A model generated the notes under the pieces. The model was given only the letters and a program-made list of their open reading frames with translations. It searched no databases and had not been told where the DNA came from. Source: Neiella holothuriorum (GTDB lineage Bacteria > Pseudomonadota > Gammaproteobacteria > Enterobacterales > Neiellaceae). From it: a DNA stretch of 64,000 nucleotides. The DNA is taken from assembly GCF_019457915.1 (NCBI RefSeq), contig NZ_JAHZSS010000008.1, positions 62,001 to 126,000 of the forward strand, in the 5' to 3' direction. Positions 17,501 to 27,888 of this stretch are shown piece after piece; the first letter of the stretch is position 1; each line of letters opens with the position of its first letter. Both the position numbers and the translations under genes were made by a program.

Positions 17501-19799
17501 AGTGCGCTGGGGCGATGTGAACCTGACGACTTTGCCATCGACGGAAAAAGGCGATGTCGTGGCGGTAATGACGGTGGATGACATTACTGAGCAAAAAGAA
17601 ATGTCGCAGCAATTGCAGTTGGCGACTCAAGAAGCCCGCTCTGCCAATAAAGCTAAAAGTGAATTCTTGGCCAACATGAGCCATGAAATCAGAACGCCAA
17701 TGAATGCCATAATCGGCATGTCTCACCTTTGCCTCCAGACCGACTTGAACCCCAAGCAGCATAACTACGTCCGTAAAATAGAAAACGCTTCCAATGCACT
17801 GTTGAGCATTATCAATGACATTCTGGACTTCTCTAAAATTGAAGCCGGTAAGCTCGAGCTTGAGATCATCGACTTTAAGTTAGAAGACGTGTTGGAGCGC
17901 ATTAGCGATATGTTTGGGCCACAAGCTCAGGACAAAAACATTGAGCTGTTGTTTGAAGTGGACCGCGATGTGCCAACAGCGATGCGAGGTGATCCGCTTC
18001 GACTCGGTCAAATCCTAACGAATTTGTTTAGTAATGCGCTCAAGTTCACCAAGCAAGGCGAGATTATCCTTAAAGTCGCGGCCGTCAAATCTAGCGATGG
18101 CGAGTTCATGGTCAAGTTTATGGTGCGCGATACCGGCATTGGTATGACCCAAGAGCAAACCGCTAAATTGTTCAAAAGCTTTAGTCAGGCCGATAGTTCA
18201 ACCACTCGGAAATACGGCGGAACAGGGCTTGGTTTAGCCATTTGCCGACGACTCTGCCACCTCATGGAAGGAGATATCTGGGTTGAGAGTCAGCAAGGTC
18301 GCGGTAGTGATTTTATTTTCACAGCAACTTTCGGCGCATCAGAAGGGGTCACGCCGCGCGGCACACCGAGCCCACAATTGCTTGATAAACATGTGTTATT
18401 GGTGGATGACAATGCCCATACTTTAGAAGTGTTAGAAGCTGTTTTGAGTAATTTTGGCTTCCAAGTCACCACCGCACGCAATGGCACCGAAGCCTTAGCG
18501 CTGTACCAAAGTAATGATATCGATTTGGTGCTGCTCGATTGGCAAATGCCTGGCATGGATGGTGTGCAAGTGGCCGAAAAACTCATCGCGATGGAGGCCG
18601 ATGAGCCACCACGTATCGTGATGATTACCGCCTACGGCAACGATGAATTAGATGACCAGCTCCGGGCACTGCAATTGAATATTGTGTTGCATAAGCCCAT
18701 TAGCCCATCGTCGTTGCTCGACGGCATTATGGAAGCATTTGGCGAACGCTTGGATGAGCCGTCCGATGACATCGACCTTGATAATTTACAGGTTGATCCG
18801 TCGGAGCTGGCAGCCAAAAAACTGCTACTTGCCGAAGACAATCATGTCAATCAAGAAGTCGCCATTGAAATTCTATCTGAGCTGGGCTTTGTTAACGTCA
18901 CTGCGGTTGATAATGGCGAAGCAGCCATTAATGCCCTTAAGGCTAAAGATTACGACTTAGTCTTGATGGACTGCCAAATGCCCGTGATGGATGGGTACGC
19001 CGCGACCCGCGCAATTCGAAAACAACAGCAATGGCAAAGTTTACCCGTGTTGGCGATGACCGCCAATGCCATGGCTGGCGATCGTGAAAAATGCTTGGCA
19101 GCCGGTATGGATGACCATATCACTAAACCGATCGATGTCAGCCGATTGCAGCAAGCCTTGCACCGCTGGTTGAAAATTACCGGCCAACGAATCGAGCGCA
19201 GCCCGGAGCAAACCAATTGGCCTTCACACGCTGAGCTGAACGTCGACTTGGCCCTGCAACGTGTCCAGGGTAGTGCCAAGATATATCGTAAATTGCTGCT
19301 ACGCTTTGTGCAGCACCATCAGCATTTTGTTGATGAATTCAATGCGTTGATTAGCTCTGAGCAATTACCTGATGCCGAGCGTTTAGCTCATACCTTTAAA
19401 GGGTTGTGTGGCAGCATTGGCTGCGAGGGTTTGCAAGCCCAAGCACAACAGTTTGAGTCCTTGGTGTTAAGCGAGCCGCAGCAAGCGGCGGCGCAGTCGC
19501 AAGCGATCAAGGAATCTTTGCAAAGCATCTGTGACAGCATTGAAAAATGGCAGTTGGCGCAAGGTGACTCGGCGGCTAAAGCAACTAAAAAAGGGCCGCC
19601 ACCAACGGAGCAGCTCCACCAGTTACTTCACTTGCTGAATGATAGTGATGCTGATGCTGTGGACTTAGCCGAGCGGCTCGCCGAACAGTATCCGGATGAT
19701 AAATGGCAAGCTTTAATTAGCTCGATACACAATTACGACTTTGAGGAAGCAGAAACTCAGCTTCGACAAGCGTTTGAACTACCCGCCGATAATTCATAG
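14541..19799 (+). CDS. Multi-PAS hybrid sensor histidine kinase with two receivers and HPt
   Basis: 1752-aa BarA-like phosphorelay kinase. The start is the ATG at 14541 with AAAGGA upstream; a TTG start at 14508 would add 11 residues. Order: membrane segment ([19 protein letters not shown]), periplasmic dCache sensor of about 270 residues, second membrane segment ([16 protein letters not shown]), HAMP, and about five PAS-like units (for example [41 protein letters not shown]). Then come HisKA with phospho-His1048 (SHEIRTP), an HATPase with TGIGM and GGTGLGLAI, receiver 1 (D1333, [11 protein letters not shown]), receiver 2 (D1477, [11 protein letters not shown]) and HPt with His1617 (AHTFKGLCG). 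A ~130-residue tail follows. All catalytic residues look intact. The likely output partner is the REC-HD-GYP gene 26 nt downstream. Confidence 0.95.
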   Translation: MRLSTDSFQSRIVFWLAVPILFIVVVLDGLDIYFEHQRASQAQQRHLQAITEDVASQLGDQLRLTMLTTKSVVRFLELQGDSITEEKVTQLLYWQLQNNELIFGAAIAFMPNSLPGRTLYSPYVHRTDTDQTRFMDIAQDGYDYRDGQHDWWTLPVQMEREIWTAPYLDEGAGDVVMTTFSVPFYWQGKVAGVVTADVSLPTIASHLTRHEEQLLILDRQGKLINSSGITDLPEQNFTDLIAQDERALSLTNSLLNGQSGMTRVETASGPQTIAYVPVTGIQWHVAMLTPEIAFFSLANQRFWQDLLELLLLGIVTIAIGVWISRRLTRPLVRLQDTISEVATGNWQVQLDAAGPREIRAVVRSVSQMAKALRLKDQAMRTERGERFAELIDSLGYRAIYVAFDRDGKIVQVSRSAYRILGVEPADLMANLLERLADHPANEPHRQALQLLFQGDEFNDSEVKQVTLKHRTGREVRFDVAMHACEDRNSNIVAEVLYTDVTEKMSISEWYQAVIETSPDALLMVNEHGAITYANAKTRELFGYDAQELVGELVEILIPERFRKGHPGQRSGFFHQPVTREMGEGLSLFARRKSGDEFPVEVKLSLLPQAQEFGQQQTQTAVAILRDVTEKVEAKRLLEQSESRFRTMVANVPGVIYRCLLDDDWTMVYISEHVEDISGYPASDFINNRQRTFESIIHPEDSPFVALEVEDKISRKEPYSLQYRILDSSGNERWLFEKGRAVYEGDKAVYLDGAINEITEHKLAQRKLRESQQLLFNITNSLPGTVFQLQEVDERRYRFNFVSIGSLSTLGLPQETLENSFDSFIALLQTDDRELMINELMESKSFRQPISMKLHITSPSGQRLWIEWIAMPTFRDGEAAEWNGYIQNISDRVKAEEDRARSEAHFKALFSNAGIGMTNIDERGNLLNCNERFTEFSGYGVDQLLRMHLLELVHPSQHSECNALIKSLLAGEQERLDAELQFVTASSEVRWGDVNLTTLPSTEKGDVVAVMTVDDITEQKEMSQQLQLATQEARSANKAKSEFLANMSHEIRTPMNAIIGMSHLCLQTDLNPKQHNYVRKIENASNALLSIINDILDFSKIEAGKLELEIIDFKLEDVLERISDMFGPQAQDKNIELLFEVDRDVPTAMRGDPLRLGQILTNLFSNALKFTKQGEIILKVAAVKSSDGEFMVKFMVRDTGIGMTQEQTAKLFKSFSQADSSTTRKYGGTGLGLAICRRLCHLMEGDIWVESQQGRGSDFIFTATFGASEGVTPRGTPSPQLLDKHVLLVDDNAHTLEVLEAVLSNFGFQVTTARNGTEALALYQSNDIDLVLLDWQMPGMDGVQVAEKLIAMEADEPPRIVMITAYGNDELDDQLRALQLNIVLHKPISPSSLLDGIMEAFGERLDEPSDDIDLDNLQVDPSELAAKKLLLAEDNHVNQEVAIEILSELGFVNVTAVDNGEAAINALKAKDYDLVLMDCQMPVMDGYAATRAIRKQQQWQSLPVLAMTANAMAGDREKCLAAGMDDHITKPIDVSRLQQALHRWLKITGQRIERSPEQTNWPSHAELNVDLALQRVQGSAKIYRKLLLRFVQHHQHFVDEFNALISSEQLPDAERLAHTFKGLCGSIGCEGLQAQAQQFESLVLSEPQQAAAQSQAIKESLQSICDSIEKWQLAQGDSAAKATKKGPPPTEQLHQLLHLLNDSDADAVDLAERLAEQYPDDKWQALISSIHNYDFEEAETQLRQAFELPADNS

Positions 19800-19825
19800 A
19801 AAAAGCGGCGTAGCAGGAGACAAGC

Positions 19826-20908
19826 ATGGCAGCAGCTGCAAAACAAACCGTGTTAGTGGTTGATGACACCCCTGAAAACTTGGATGTTATTGCCGGAATT
19901 CTGAAAGAAAATTACAAGATCCGGGTCGCAACCAATGGGGCTAAAGCGCTAAAACTGGCCGACAGTGCATCGCAACCCGACATTATCTTGCTCGATATTA
20001 TGATGCCAGAAATGGATGGCTACGAAGTTTGCCAAGCGCTGAAGAAGAATCCACGTACGGCTCGAATCCCGGTGATTTTTGTGACCGCCAAAGGCGAAGT
20101 CTCTGATGAAGCCAAAGGATTTGAGTTGGGCGCTGTTGATTACATCACGAAACCGGTCAGTCCGCCGCTGGTGTTAGCGCGTGTCAAAACTCAACTCGCG
20201 CTTTATGATCAAGAACGCTATCTCGATGCCCTTGTTGCCGAGCGAACCAAAGCACTTGAAGGGACACGGTTACAAATTATTCGCCGGCTTGGGCGTGCTG
20301 CTGAATTTAAAGATAATGAAACGGGCATGCATGTTGTTCGCATGAGTCATTATTCTCGAATTATTGCCGAATCGATGGGCATGCCTGAAGATTATTGCGA
20401 TCTCATTCTGCAGAGCGCGCCGATGCATGATATTGGCAAAATTGGTATTCCTGACAATGTGATGCTGAAACCCGGTCGATTAACGGATGAGGAGTGGGTC
20501 ATCATGCGTACTCACCCATCCATTGGCGCCATGATCATTGGCGATCATGATTCTGAATTACTCAAAATGGCCAAGGTGATTGCACTTAACCATCACGAGA
20601 AATGGGATGGTTCGGGTTATCCCAACGGTGTTGCTGGCACGGATATACCGATTGAAGCTCGCATTGTAGCGATTGCTGATGTATTTGATGCGCTCACTAC
20701 GGCACGACCTTATAAAGATGCGTGGCCGGTTGAAAAAGCCGTTGATGTGATTAAGCAAGATGCGGGCTCTCACTTCGATCCTGAATTGGTTGATGTGTTT
20801 GTTAGAGAGCTGCCGAAGGTGCTTGAAATTAAAGAGAAGTATGCGGAAACCACCGAATCTATCGATCAACAAGAACAACGTATCGTGATCACCGAAAATT
20901 TGCCATAA
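19826..20908 (+). CDS. Response regulator with HD-GYP c-di-GMP phosphodiesterase domain
   Basis: 360-aa protein: a receiver domain (phospho-Asp57 in ILLDIMMPEMDG, switch Lys109 in YITKP), a helical linker, and an HD-GYP domain with HD at 201-202 (HDIGKIG) and HHEKWDGSGYPNG (GYP at 264-266). HD-GYP proteins hydrolyse c-di-GMP. The motifs are complete, so it should be active. It lies 26 nt after the hybrid kinase with AGGAGA before its ATG, so the kinase HPt domain is the probable phosphodonor. A strong terminator follows. Confidence 0.96.
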   Translation: MAAAAKQTVLVVDDTPENLDVIAGILKENYKIRVATNGAKALKLADSASQPDIILLDIMMPEMDGYEVCQALKKNPRTARIPVIFVTAKGEVSDEAKGFELGAVDYITKPVSPPLVLARVKTQLALYDQERYLDALVAERTKALEGTRLQIIRRLGRAAEFKDNETGMHVVRMSHYSRIIAESMGMPEDYCDLILQSAPMHDIGKIGIPDNVMLKPGRLTDEEWVIMRTHPSIGAMIIGDHDSELLKMAKVIALNHHEKWDGSGYPNGVAGTDIPIEARIVAIADVFDALTTARPYKDAWPVEKAVDVIKQDAGSHFDPELVDVFVRELPKVLEIKEKYAETTESIDQQEQRIVITENLP

Positions 20909-20937
20909 GTCAGGTGGACATCAATCACTCAGGCAAT

Positions 20938-20968
20938 AAAAAAGCCAACTGCAAGGTTGGCTTTTTTG
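20938..20968. terminator. Bidirectional terminator between REC-HD-GYP gene and ppaC
   Basis: AAGCCAAC (20942-20949), a 6-nt loop, and GTTGGCTT (20956-20963), with an A-run before and a T-run after. It can serve both converging genes. Confidence 0.9.
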
Positions 20969-21036
20969 TGAGCGTAGGCTGGCTTAACTATCAGCTTGGT
21001 TGTGTTGGATGTTTGGTGACATCAAACACCAGCGGC

Positions 21037-21957
21037 TTAAGCTAAAGAGTCCTGCAGTGGCGGCACAACCTGCTTCTTACGGCTCATGATGCCATCAATC
21101 CAGACTCGGCCATCTACGGTGGCTGCACCGTAAGCTTTCTCGGTCAGATCGTCGTTGTCACTAACAACCAGAAGCTCAGAGCCTTCTTTCATGATGTCGG
21201 TCAGCAGTAAGATCACGCTGTGGCGTTCGCCTTCGGCTTTAACCGCGGCAATGTCTGCTTGCAACTCATCTTTCATGTTGTCGAACAACGCCAGATCGAT
21301 TACTTCTAGTTGGCCGATGCCAACCTTGTTACCGCCCATGTTGAAGTCTTTAAAGTCACGCATGACTAGCTCGCGAACCGGTGTGCCTTCTACCGCAGAC
21401 TTCACTTTGAACATTTCCATGCCAAGCGCTAAGTGATCATCAATGCCTGCAATTTCTGCGAGGGCTTCTACACACTTAATATCCGCGGTGGTGCACGTTG
21501 GCGATTTAAAGATCACGGTATCGCTTAAAATGGCGCACATGAGTGCTCCTGCGATGTTGACTGGAATCTCAACTTGATGGAAGTCGTACATCATCTTAAT
21601 GATGGTGCCGGTACAACCAACTGGACGGATCCAACACTCAAGCGGTGTGGAAGTGGTGATATCGCCAAGTTTGTGGTGATCGATGATGCCTAAAATGGTG
21701 GCGTCATCAATATCATCTGGGCCTTGAATACGATCGGAGTGATCAACAATATAAAGCTCTTCGCCAGCGTAGCTTAACTTCAATTCAGGCTGTTCGAAGC
21801 CAAACTTATCCAGAATATACAGGGTTTCTGGGGATAGCTCGCCCAACCGGGCTGCGACAGTCTCTTCACCTAAGGTGGTTTTTAAATAGGATAATGCAAT
21901 GGCTGAACAGATAGAGTCTGAATCAGGTACCTTGTGTCCTACGGCATATGCAGGCAT
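21037..21957 (-). CDS. ppaC: Manganese-dependent inorganic pyrophosphatase (family II)
   Basis: DHH-family enzyme that hydrolyses pyrophosphate to phosphate with Mn2+. At 306 aa it has the usual family II length. Metal ligands are visible: H8, D12 and D14 in VGHKVPDSDS, D72 in IVDHSD, and the DHH triad at 93-95 (IIDHHKLGD). The C-terminal DHHA2 domain contains the conserved MSRKKQVVPPL. It is a single gene, convergent with the HD-GYP gene and sharing its terminator. Confidence 0.96.
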   Translation of the reverse strand: MPAYAVGHKVPDSDSICSAIALSYLKTTLGEETVAARLGELSPETLYILDKFGFEQPELKLSYAGEELYIVDHSDRIQGPDDIDDATILGIIDHHKLGDITTSTPLECWIRPVGCTGTIIKMMYDFHQVEIPVNIAGALMCAILSDTVIFKSPTCTTADIKCVEALAEIAGIDDHLALGMEMFKVKSAVEGTPVRELVMRDFKDFNMGGNKVGIGQLEVIDLALFDNMKDELQADIAAVKAEGERHSVILLLTDIMKEGSELLVVSDNDDLTEKAYGAATVDGRVWIDGIMSRKKQVVPPLQDSLA

Positions 21958-22264
21958 GAATGGTCTCTCCTGGCTGAGAAATGAATTTATTAGATTCTAC
22001 ACAAGCCGTGTAGTGATGAGGTCGACTTCGAATCACAGTGGCGAACAGCAAACATCGCACCGGAGTCTTCGCCTATTTCGTAGTTGAATGGAGTCGCACT
22101 TGCTGGCGTTTAGATGACGAGATAGTTGTCATCAGAGTTCTTTGCCAGCAGTAACATCGTTCAGGCTTGTATAGCTTTCTTTAGCAGAATTTCGTTCGTT
22201 TTGTCGCAGCATTATAGCTGCGACAAAAGCGAATACCAGTCACTCATCAACTGAATGGAAACAT
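21958..22264. other. Intergenic region fbp-ppaC with a long hairpin
   Basis: 307 bases without a gene. It contains the perfect inverted repeat at 22199-22228 (reported separately) and, near ppaC, the ppaC promoter and ribosome site (CAGGAGAG, reading towards ppaC). Nothing else stands out. Confidence 0.6.
22199..22228. terminator. Perfect 12-bp hairpin downstream of fbp
   Basis: TTTTGTCGCAGC (22199-22210) and GCTGCGACAAAA (22217-22228) around a 6-nt loop, 37 nt past the fbp stop. On the fbp strand the stem is not followed by a T-run, apart from the A/T ends of the stem itself. It probably ends or stabilises the fbp transcript. Confidence 0.5.
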
Positions 22265-23278
22265 TTATTCGGCAAAGTCGCGCATGAACTCTTCAGCCTT
22301 GCGCACCATGTCTGGCGAACCAACAAAGAAAGGCACGCGCTGGTGCAATTCTGTTGGTTTGATATCCATCACCCGGCGATAACCGTCCGATGCCACGCCG
22401 CCTGCTTGCTCGGCCAAGAATGCAATTGGGTTGCACTCGTACAACAAACGTAGTTTACCTTTTGGTGCCGATTCAGTGGTTGGGTAAATGTAAATGCCGC
22501 CCTTGAGCAGGTTACGGTGGTAGTCAGATACCAACGAACCAATGTAACGCGAGGTGTAAGGGCGATTGGTTTCTTCGTCACGCTCCTGACAGTATTTGAT
22601 GTACTTTTTAACGCCTGTTGGGAATTTGATGTAGTTCCCTTCGTTAATGGAGTAAATGCTGCCGGTTTCTGGAATTCTCATGTTCGGATGCGATAAAGCA
22701 AACACACCCAAGCTAGGATCATAAGTGAAACCATTTACGCCATTACCTGTGGTGTAAACCAACATGGTTGATGAACCGTAAATGACATAACCTGCGGCAA
22801 CTTGGTTGTGGCCTGGCTGTAAGAAGTCTTCTTCGGTAACCGGAGAGCCCGCTGGTGTAACGCGGCGGAAAATCGAGAAAATAGTACCTACAGACACGTT
22901 GACTTCAATGTTTGAAGAGCCATCGAGAGGGTCCATCAGTACAACGTACTTGGCGTTCTCACTGCGGTTATCATCAAAAGCAACGAACTCATCTTCTTCT
23001 TCAGATGCAATACCACAAACTTGGCCACGAGCAGAAAGCGCCGCTTTAAATTTGTCGTTGGCAAAAACATCCAGTTTTTGCTGCGCTTCGCCCTGAACAT
23101 TTTCAACGCCCGCGGCGCCAATAATGTCCGGAGACAGACCCGCGCGGTTGATTTCGCGGTTTACAATTTTTGCAGCTAATCGGATTGCACTAATGAGTGA
23201 GGAAAGTTCACCGGTTGCGTGAGGAAATGCGTGTTGTTGCTGAACGATGAATTCGCCCAGCGTAGTCATGCCTGCCAT
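22265..23278 (-). CDS. fbp: Class I fructose-1,6-bisphosphatase
   Basis: Gluconeogenic enzyme converting fructose-1,6-bisphosphate to fructose-6-phosphate. 337 aa (E. coli: 332). The start is the ATG at 23278: an in-frame GTG at 23287 overlaps the ribosome site AAAGGAGGT, which is ideally placed for the ATG. Motifs: [12 protein letters not shown], the metal site [21 protein letters not shown], and [18 protein letters not shown] near the C-terminus. It is divergent from mpl. Confidence 0.97.
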   Translation of the reverse strand: MAGMTTLGEFIVQQQHAFPHATGELSSLISAIRLAAKIVNREINRAGLSPDIIGAAGVENVQGEAQQKLDVFANDKFKAALSARGQVCGIASEEEDEFVAFDDNRSENAKYVVLMDPLDGSSNIEVNVSVGTIFSIFRRVTPAGSPVTEEDFLQPGHNQVAAGYVIYGSSTMLVYTTGNGVNGFTYDPSLGVFALSHPNMRIPETGSIYSINEGNYIKFPTGVKKYIKYCQERDEETNRPYTSRYIGSLVSDYHRNLLKGGIYIYPTTESAPKGKLRLLYECNPIAFLAEQAGGVASDGYRRVMDIKPTELHQRVPFFVGSPDMVRKAEEFMRDFAE

Positions 23279-23555
23279 AGCGGACACCTCCTTTTAAATT
23301 CGAGTTATACCAATGCCATAGTATGAATTTTTTTTACAGGTAAAATGAAAAAAAATTACACGATCAGGCCAATAGTTGCGCCTCAGGTCAATCGCTTTTG
23401 GACCACCAATGTGGCTTAAGGTTTGTTGCCTTGACGGACTTGGCGATTCTATTGCTCGTTACTGAGTGTCGCTGTCGCCTAGGCTTTGGTAAACTCAACG
23501 GTTATCTGGTCGTTGTTTACCGCTTTCGCGGTCACTTTCTCGAGTCGTGTTTACT

Positions 23556-24914
23556 ATGCACATTCATATTTTAGGAATTTGCGGCACCTTCATGGGTGGC
23601 GTTGCCGCACTGGCAAAGGCCTTGGGCCACCAAGTAACCGGCTCTGATGCCAATGTTTACCCGCCGATGTCAACGCAGCTTGAAGCGCTCGGCATAGAGC
23701 TCACGCAAGGATATGCGCCTGAGCAGCTCGATCCCAAACCTGATGTGGTGGTGATCGGCAATGCCATGTCGCGCGGCAATCCTGCTGTGGAAGCGGTACT
23801 TGAGCAAGGCATTCCATTTATGTCTGGACCCGAGTGGTTGCACCGTTACTTACTACAAGATCGCTGGGTGCTGGCCGTGGCTGGTACACATGGCAAAACA
23901 ACGACGTCATCAATGCTGGCTTGGATTCTTGAATATGCCGATCTCAAGCCCGGATTTCTAATTGGTGGTATTCCGCAGAACTTTGGCGTTTCTGCGCGCT
24001 TGGGCGATTCGCCATTTTTTGTGGTCGAAGCCGACGAATATGACTCTGCCTTTTTTGATAAACGCTCTAAGTTTGTTCACTACCATCCGCGCACGTTGAT
24101 TTTAAATAATCTTGAGTTTGATCATGCCGACATCTTTGATGATCTTGCTGCGATTGAGCGTCAATTTCACCATCTCATTCGAACTGTTCCGGGCCAAGGG
24201 CGCATTGTTTATCCGCAGCAAGAAGAAGCGCTTGAACGAGTGCTAGCACAAGGCTGTTGGAGCGAAACAGAAGCGCTGGGCGATGGGCAAGACTGGCAAT
24301 ACCGTTTAGAGCAGGCCGATGGCGCTGTTTTTTCTGTTGCTCATCAGGGCCAATGGTCTGAGCCACTGCACTGGAACTTATTGGGTGAGCACAACGTACA
24401 AAACGCGGTCATGGCCATTGCTGCCGCGCGCCATGTGGGAGTGACGCCTGAAGTGAGTTTGGCGGCATTGGCTGAATACATTAATACCAAGCGCCGCTTG
24501 GAGTTGCGGGGCGAGGTGAATCGTATCAAGGTTTACGATGACTTTGCCCATCACCCAACCGCCATTAAAACGACGGTAGCGGGCTTGGCCAACCATATGA
24601 CAGGTGGGCGTTTAATTGCCGTGCTGGAGCCTCGTTCAAACACCATGAAAATGGGTTGTCATCAACAAACATTGGCGGCAAGTTTGCAACAGGCCAATGT
24701 GGTGGCGTTATTCCAACCGCCGGGTTTGCAATGGTCGGTTGATTCACTCTTAGCTGAGCAGCAAAGTGGCTTTGTGTGTGATGATGTGGACAAGCTCGTA
24801 GCCCAGTTGGTTGCGTTAGCTGAGCCGAGCGACCAAATTCTGGTGATGAGTAATGGTAGTTTTGGCGGCATTCATGACAAGCTGCTGGCAGCGCTTTCGG
24901 AGCGTCATCCATGA
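23556..24914 (+). CDS. mpl: UDP-N-acetylmuramate:L-Ala-gamma-D-Glu-meso-DAP ligase
   Basis: Peptidoglycan-recycling ligase that joins the recovered tripeptide to UDP-MurNAc in the cytoplasm. 452 aa from the ATG at 23556, which gives the family start [17 protein letters not shown]; a GTG 9 nt upstream is in frame but less likely. The Mur-ligase pattern is clear: [11 protein letters not shown], the P-loop [15 protein letters not shown], and the C-terminal [10 protein letters not shown] and [11 protein letters not shown]. It overlaps ubiX by 4 nt (ATGA). AnmK, also a peptidoglycan-recycling enzyme, is encoded at 44111-45223. Confidence 0.96.
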   Translation: MHIHILGICGTFMGGVAALAKALGHQVTGSDANVYPPMSTQLEALGIELTQGYAPEQLDPKPDVVVIGNAMSRGNPAVEAVLEQGIPFMSGPEWLHRYLLQDRWVLAVAGTHGKTTTSSMLAWILEYADLKPGFLIGGIPQNFGVSARLGDSPFFVVEADEYDSAFFDKRSKFVHYHPRTLILNNLEFDHADIFDDLAAIERQFHHLIRTVPGQGRIVYPQQEEALERVLAQGCWSETEALGDGQDWQYRLEQADGAVFSVAHQGQWSEPLHWNLLGEHNVQNAVMAIAAARHVGVTPEVSLAALAEYINTKRRLELRGEVNRIKVYDDFAHHPTAIKTTVAGLANHMTGGRLIAVLEPRSNTMKMGCHQQTLAASLQQANVVALFQPPGLQWSVDSLLAEQQSGFVCDDVDKLVAQLVALAEPSDQILVMSNGSFGGIHDKLLAALSERHP

Positions 24915-25531
24915 TTTATTCTGGCCAAATTACGCTGGCATTGACCGGTGCGTCCGGAGCCCCTTATGCGTTGCGATTATTGCAATGTTTATTGGCGGCA
25001 GACCGGCAAGTTTTTGTGTTGATGTCGAGTGCCGCGCGGGTGGTGCTGGCTACCGAAAATGATCTGAAAATACCAGCCTCTCCTGATGCGGCTACTGAGT
25101 TTTTGAGCGACTATTTCAGCGCGAAACCAGAACAGCTACAGGTCTTTGGCAAAGAACAATGGTTTTCGCCGGTGGCTTCCGGCTCGGCAGCACCCAAGCA
25201 AATGGTGGTATGCCCGTGCTCAACTGGCTCCTTGGCTGCCATTGCAACAGGGATGAGCGACAACCTGATTGAGCGCGCCGCCGATGTTGTTATTAAAGAG
25301 CGCGGCCAATTAATTTTGGTGCCGCGAGAAACGCCGTTTTCGGCAATTCACCTCGAACACATGCTGTCGTTGGCTAAATTGGGCGTCACAATTATGCCCG
25401 CTGCGCCGGGGTTTTATCAGAACCCTCAATCGGTGAATGATCTGGTTGATTTCATTGTTGCCCGATTACTCGACCATTTGCAGATCCCACAGCAACTAAT
25501 GCCGCGTTGGGGCTATCAGCACAACGACTGA
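24911..25531 (+). CDS. ubiX: Flavin prenyltransferase UbiX
   Basis: Makes the prenylated FMN cofactor used by the UbiD decarboxylase in ubiquinone synthesis. 206 aa. Motifs: [16 protein letters not shown] (FMN-binding N-terminus), [20 protein letters not shown] (about 98-117) and the prenyl-phosphate site [15 protein letters not shown]. No ubiD gene is in the window. It is translationally coupled to mpl through the 4-nt overlap, as in many gammaproteobacteria. Confidence 0.96.
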   Translation: MIYSGQITLALTGASGAPYALRLLQCLLAADRQVFVLMSSAARVVLATENDLKIPASPDAATEFLSDYFSAKPEQLQVFGKEQWFSPVASGSAAPKQMVVCPCSTGSLAAIATGMSDNLIERAADVVIKERGQLILVPRETPFSAIHLEHMLSLAKLGVTIMPAAPGFYQNPQSVNDLVDFIVARLLDHLQIPQQLMPRWGYQHND

Positions 25532-25582
25532 GCCTTGGGCTAGTCTGATGAAATAAATTTCCAAAAGTTAAGAGCAATTAAG

Positions 25583-26113
25583 ATGATTGAACACAAAGTT
25601 GAAGAACTAATTAGTGCCGATGACATTCAAGCCCGAGTGAAAGAGTTGGGTGAAGAAATAAGCACTTACTATGCTGGCAGCGAACACCTTATTTTGGTTG
25701 GCCTGCTGCGTGGTTCGGTAATTTTTATGGCGGATTTGGCGCGGGCCATTGATCAGCCTGTGACATTGGATTTTATGACGGTCTCCAGTTACGGCAGCGC
25801 TATGAGCTCATCTCGTGATGTCAAAGTTCTGAAAGATTTAGACGAAGACATTGAAGGCGCAGATATCTTGCTCATTGAAGATATTGTCGATTCCGGTCAT
25901 ACCCTTAGCAAAGTCTTGGCGATGTTGGCGTTGCGGAATCCTCGCTCGATGAAGATTTGCACTTTGTTAGATAAACCATCTGGCCGTGAAGTTGACGTCA
26001 ACGCCAAGTGGGTTGGTTTTGAAGTGCCAGATACCTTTGTTGTGGGCTACGGCATCGATTACAGCCAGCGTTATCGCAACCTACCTTACTTGGGCAAAGT
26101 CGTACCGGTTTAA
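25583..26113 (+). CDS. hpt: Hypoxanthine phosphoribosyltransferase
   Basis: Purine salvage enzyme that converts hypoxanthine (and less well guanine) with PRPP to the nucleotide. 176 aa, the family's usual length. The PRPP-binding motif [13 protein letters not shown] (96-108) and the flexible-loop region [13 protein letters not shown] are intact. It lies about 60 nt upstream of a YadG/YadH-type ABC transporter, an arrangement also seen in E. coli (hpt-can-yadG-yadH). The nucleoside genes at 48-55 kb could feed bases to it. Confidence 0.96.
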   Translation: MIEHKVEELISADDIQARVKELGEEISTYYAGSEHLILVGLLRGSVIFMADLARAIDQPVTLDFMTVSSYGSAMSSSRDVKVLKDLDEDIEGADILLIEDIVDSGHTLSKVLAMLALRNPRSMKICTLLDKPSGREVDVNAKWVGFEVPDTFVVGYGIDYSQRYRNLPYLGKVVPV

Positions 26114-26173
26114 TACTGTATCGATCAAGCTCGTGGTCGAGCCCATATTCTATTTAGAAGTAGCGAATTTTTA

Positions 26174-27118
26174 ATGAAAGCAATTGAGATTCAAGGACTA
26201 ACCAAGACTTACGCTAACGGTGTGGAAGCGCTGAAAGGCATTGATTTGGTGGTTGAACAAGGTGATTTTTATGCCCTGCTAGGCCCCAATGGCGCCGGCA
26301 AGTCCACCACGATTGGTGTGCTCAGCTCTTTGGTGACTAAATCACAAGGCTCGGTTGAGATTTTTGGCCATAGCATTGATACCGCTCTGGAAGCTGCCAA
26401 GAGTTGTATCGGGTTGGTACCGCAGGAATTCAATTTCAATCAGTTTGAAACCTTGCTGCAAATCGTGGTCAATCAAGCGGGCTACTATGGTGTTCCGCGC
26501 AAAGAAGCGATCAAGCGAGCCGAGAAATACCTGACTCAACTTGAGTTGTGGGATAAGCGAAATCATCGTGCTCGTGAATTATCCGGCGGTATGAAGCGCC
26601 GCTTGATGATTGCGCGAGCACTGATGCATGAGCCGCAAATGCTGATCTTGGATGAGCCCACCGCTGGTGTCGATATTGAGATCCGCCGCGGCATGTGGGA
26701 CTTCCTGCGAACCATTAATCAGCAGGGCAAAACCATTATTCTAACGACCCACTACTTAGAAGAAGCAGAGCTGTTGTGTCGCAACATTGGCATTATTAAC
26801 AAGGGCCAGATTGTGACGAACACCAGCATGAAAGCCTTGCTCGCGACGCTGAATGTAGAAACTTTTGTGTTGGATTTATCGGCGCCATCGGCCGACGTGC
26901 AATTGACCGATTTTGATTGGCGAGTGGTAAACGATTCCTCCATTGAAGTGGATGTGGCGAAAGAAAAAGGTATGAACTCGGTTTTTGCGCAATTAGATGC
27001 GCAGGGCATTCAGGTATTAAGTATGCGCAATAAAGCCAACCGGCTGGAGGAGTTGTTTGTAGCCATGATGGGCGAGCAAGCCAACCAACCAAAAACGACC
27101 GAGGAGCAAGGAGCATGA
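26174..27118 (+). CDS. yadG: ABC transporter ATP-binding protein, YadG type
   Basis: 314-aa ATPase of an ABC-2 type exporter. Walker A GPNGAGKST at 37-45, signature LSGGM at 136-140, and Walker B LILDEP at 157-162, then the H-loop TTHYLEE. A C-terminal regulatory stretch of about 80 residues ends in LEELFVAMMGE. The substrate is unknown, as for E. coli YadG. It overlaps the permease gene by 4 nt (ATGA). Confidence 0.93.
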   Translation: MKAIEIQGLTKTYANGVEALKGIDLVVEQGDFYALLGPNGAGKSTTIGVLSSLVTKSQGSVEIFGHSIDTALEAAKSCIGLVPQEFNFNQFETLLQIVVNQAGYYGVPRKEAIKRAEKYLTQLELWDKRNHRARELSGGMKRRLMIARALMHEPQMLILDEPTAGVDIEIRRGMWDFLRTINQQGKTIILTTHYLEEAELLCRNIGIINKGQIVTNTSMKALLATLNVETFVLDLSAPSADVQLTDFDWRVVNDSSIEVDVAKEKGMNSVFAQLDAQGIQVLSMRNKANRLEELFVAMMGEQANQPKTTEEQGA

Positions 27119-27888
27119 GTGCCTCCGTCAATTACATTGCCCTGAAAAGTATTGTTCGCAAAGAATGTACTCGCTTTTTGCGGATTTGGGTGCAAACGCT
27201 GGTGCCGCCCGCGATTACCACTACTTTGTATTTCGTGATTTTTGGTGGCTTGATCGGCAGTCGCGTTGGGGAAATGGGTGGCGTGAGCTACATGGACTAC
27301 ATTGTGCCAGGGCTGATCATGATGAGCGTCATCACCAGCTCCTATTCCAATGTGGCAAGTTCGTTTTTTTCGGCAAAATTCCAACGTAATATCGAAGAGT
27401 TGCTCGTAGCGCCAGTACCTAATTACATCATTGTGTTGGGCTATGTCATTGGCGGCATGTGTCGCGGCTTGCTCGTTGGTTGTGTGGTGACGTTAGTGGC
27501 GTTCTTGTTCAGTGATTTGCACTTTCATCACGTAGGTATACTGGTCGTGGTGATCTTACTGACGGCAATGCTATTCGCCTTAGGTGGCATGTTTAACGCA
27601 CTTTTCGCCAAGACCTTTGATGATGTCAGCATTATTCCAACCTTTGTGCTCACCCCATTAACTTATCTCGGTGGTGTGTTCTATTCCATTTCGTTATTGC
27701 CAGAGGTTTGGCAATGGGTGTCGAAACTCAACCCCATTGTCTACATGGTGAATACCTTCCGTTATGGTTTCCTTGGCATCAGTGATATTCCTGTCGCACC
27801 GTCCATTGCCATGTTGATCGCAATGACCATCGTGTTGTTTATGGTTATTTTAAACATGCTCAAACGTGGTGTTGGGATCCGCTCGTAA
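27115..27888 (+). CDS. yadH: ABC-2 type transporter permease, YadH type
   Basis: 257-aa inner-membrane permease with about six membrane segments, for example VQTLVPPAITTTLYFVIF, VIGGMCRGLLVGCVVTLV and the C-terminal PSIAMLIAMTIVLFMVIL. The ABC-2 signature region FIPTFVLTPLTYLGGVFYS is recognisable near residues 177-195. It pairs with the ATPase just upstream. Its stop overlaps the start of a TrmB-like gene (TAATG). Confidence 0.93.
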   Translation: MSASVNYIALKSIVRKECTRFLRIWVQTLVPPAITTTLYFVIFGGLIGSRVGEMGGVSYMDYIVPGLIMMSVITSSYSNVASSFFSAKFQRNIEELLVAPVPNYIIVLGYVIGGMCRGLLVGCVVTLVAFLFSDLHFHHVGILVVVILLTAMLFALGGMFNALFAKTFDDVSIIPTFVLTPLTYLGGVFYSISLLPEVWQWVSKLNPIVYMVNTFRYGFLGISDIPVAPSIAMLIAMTIVLFMVILNMLKRGVGIRS

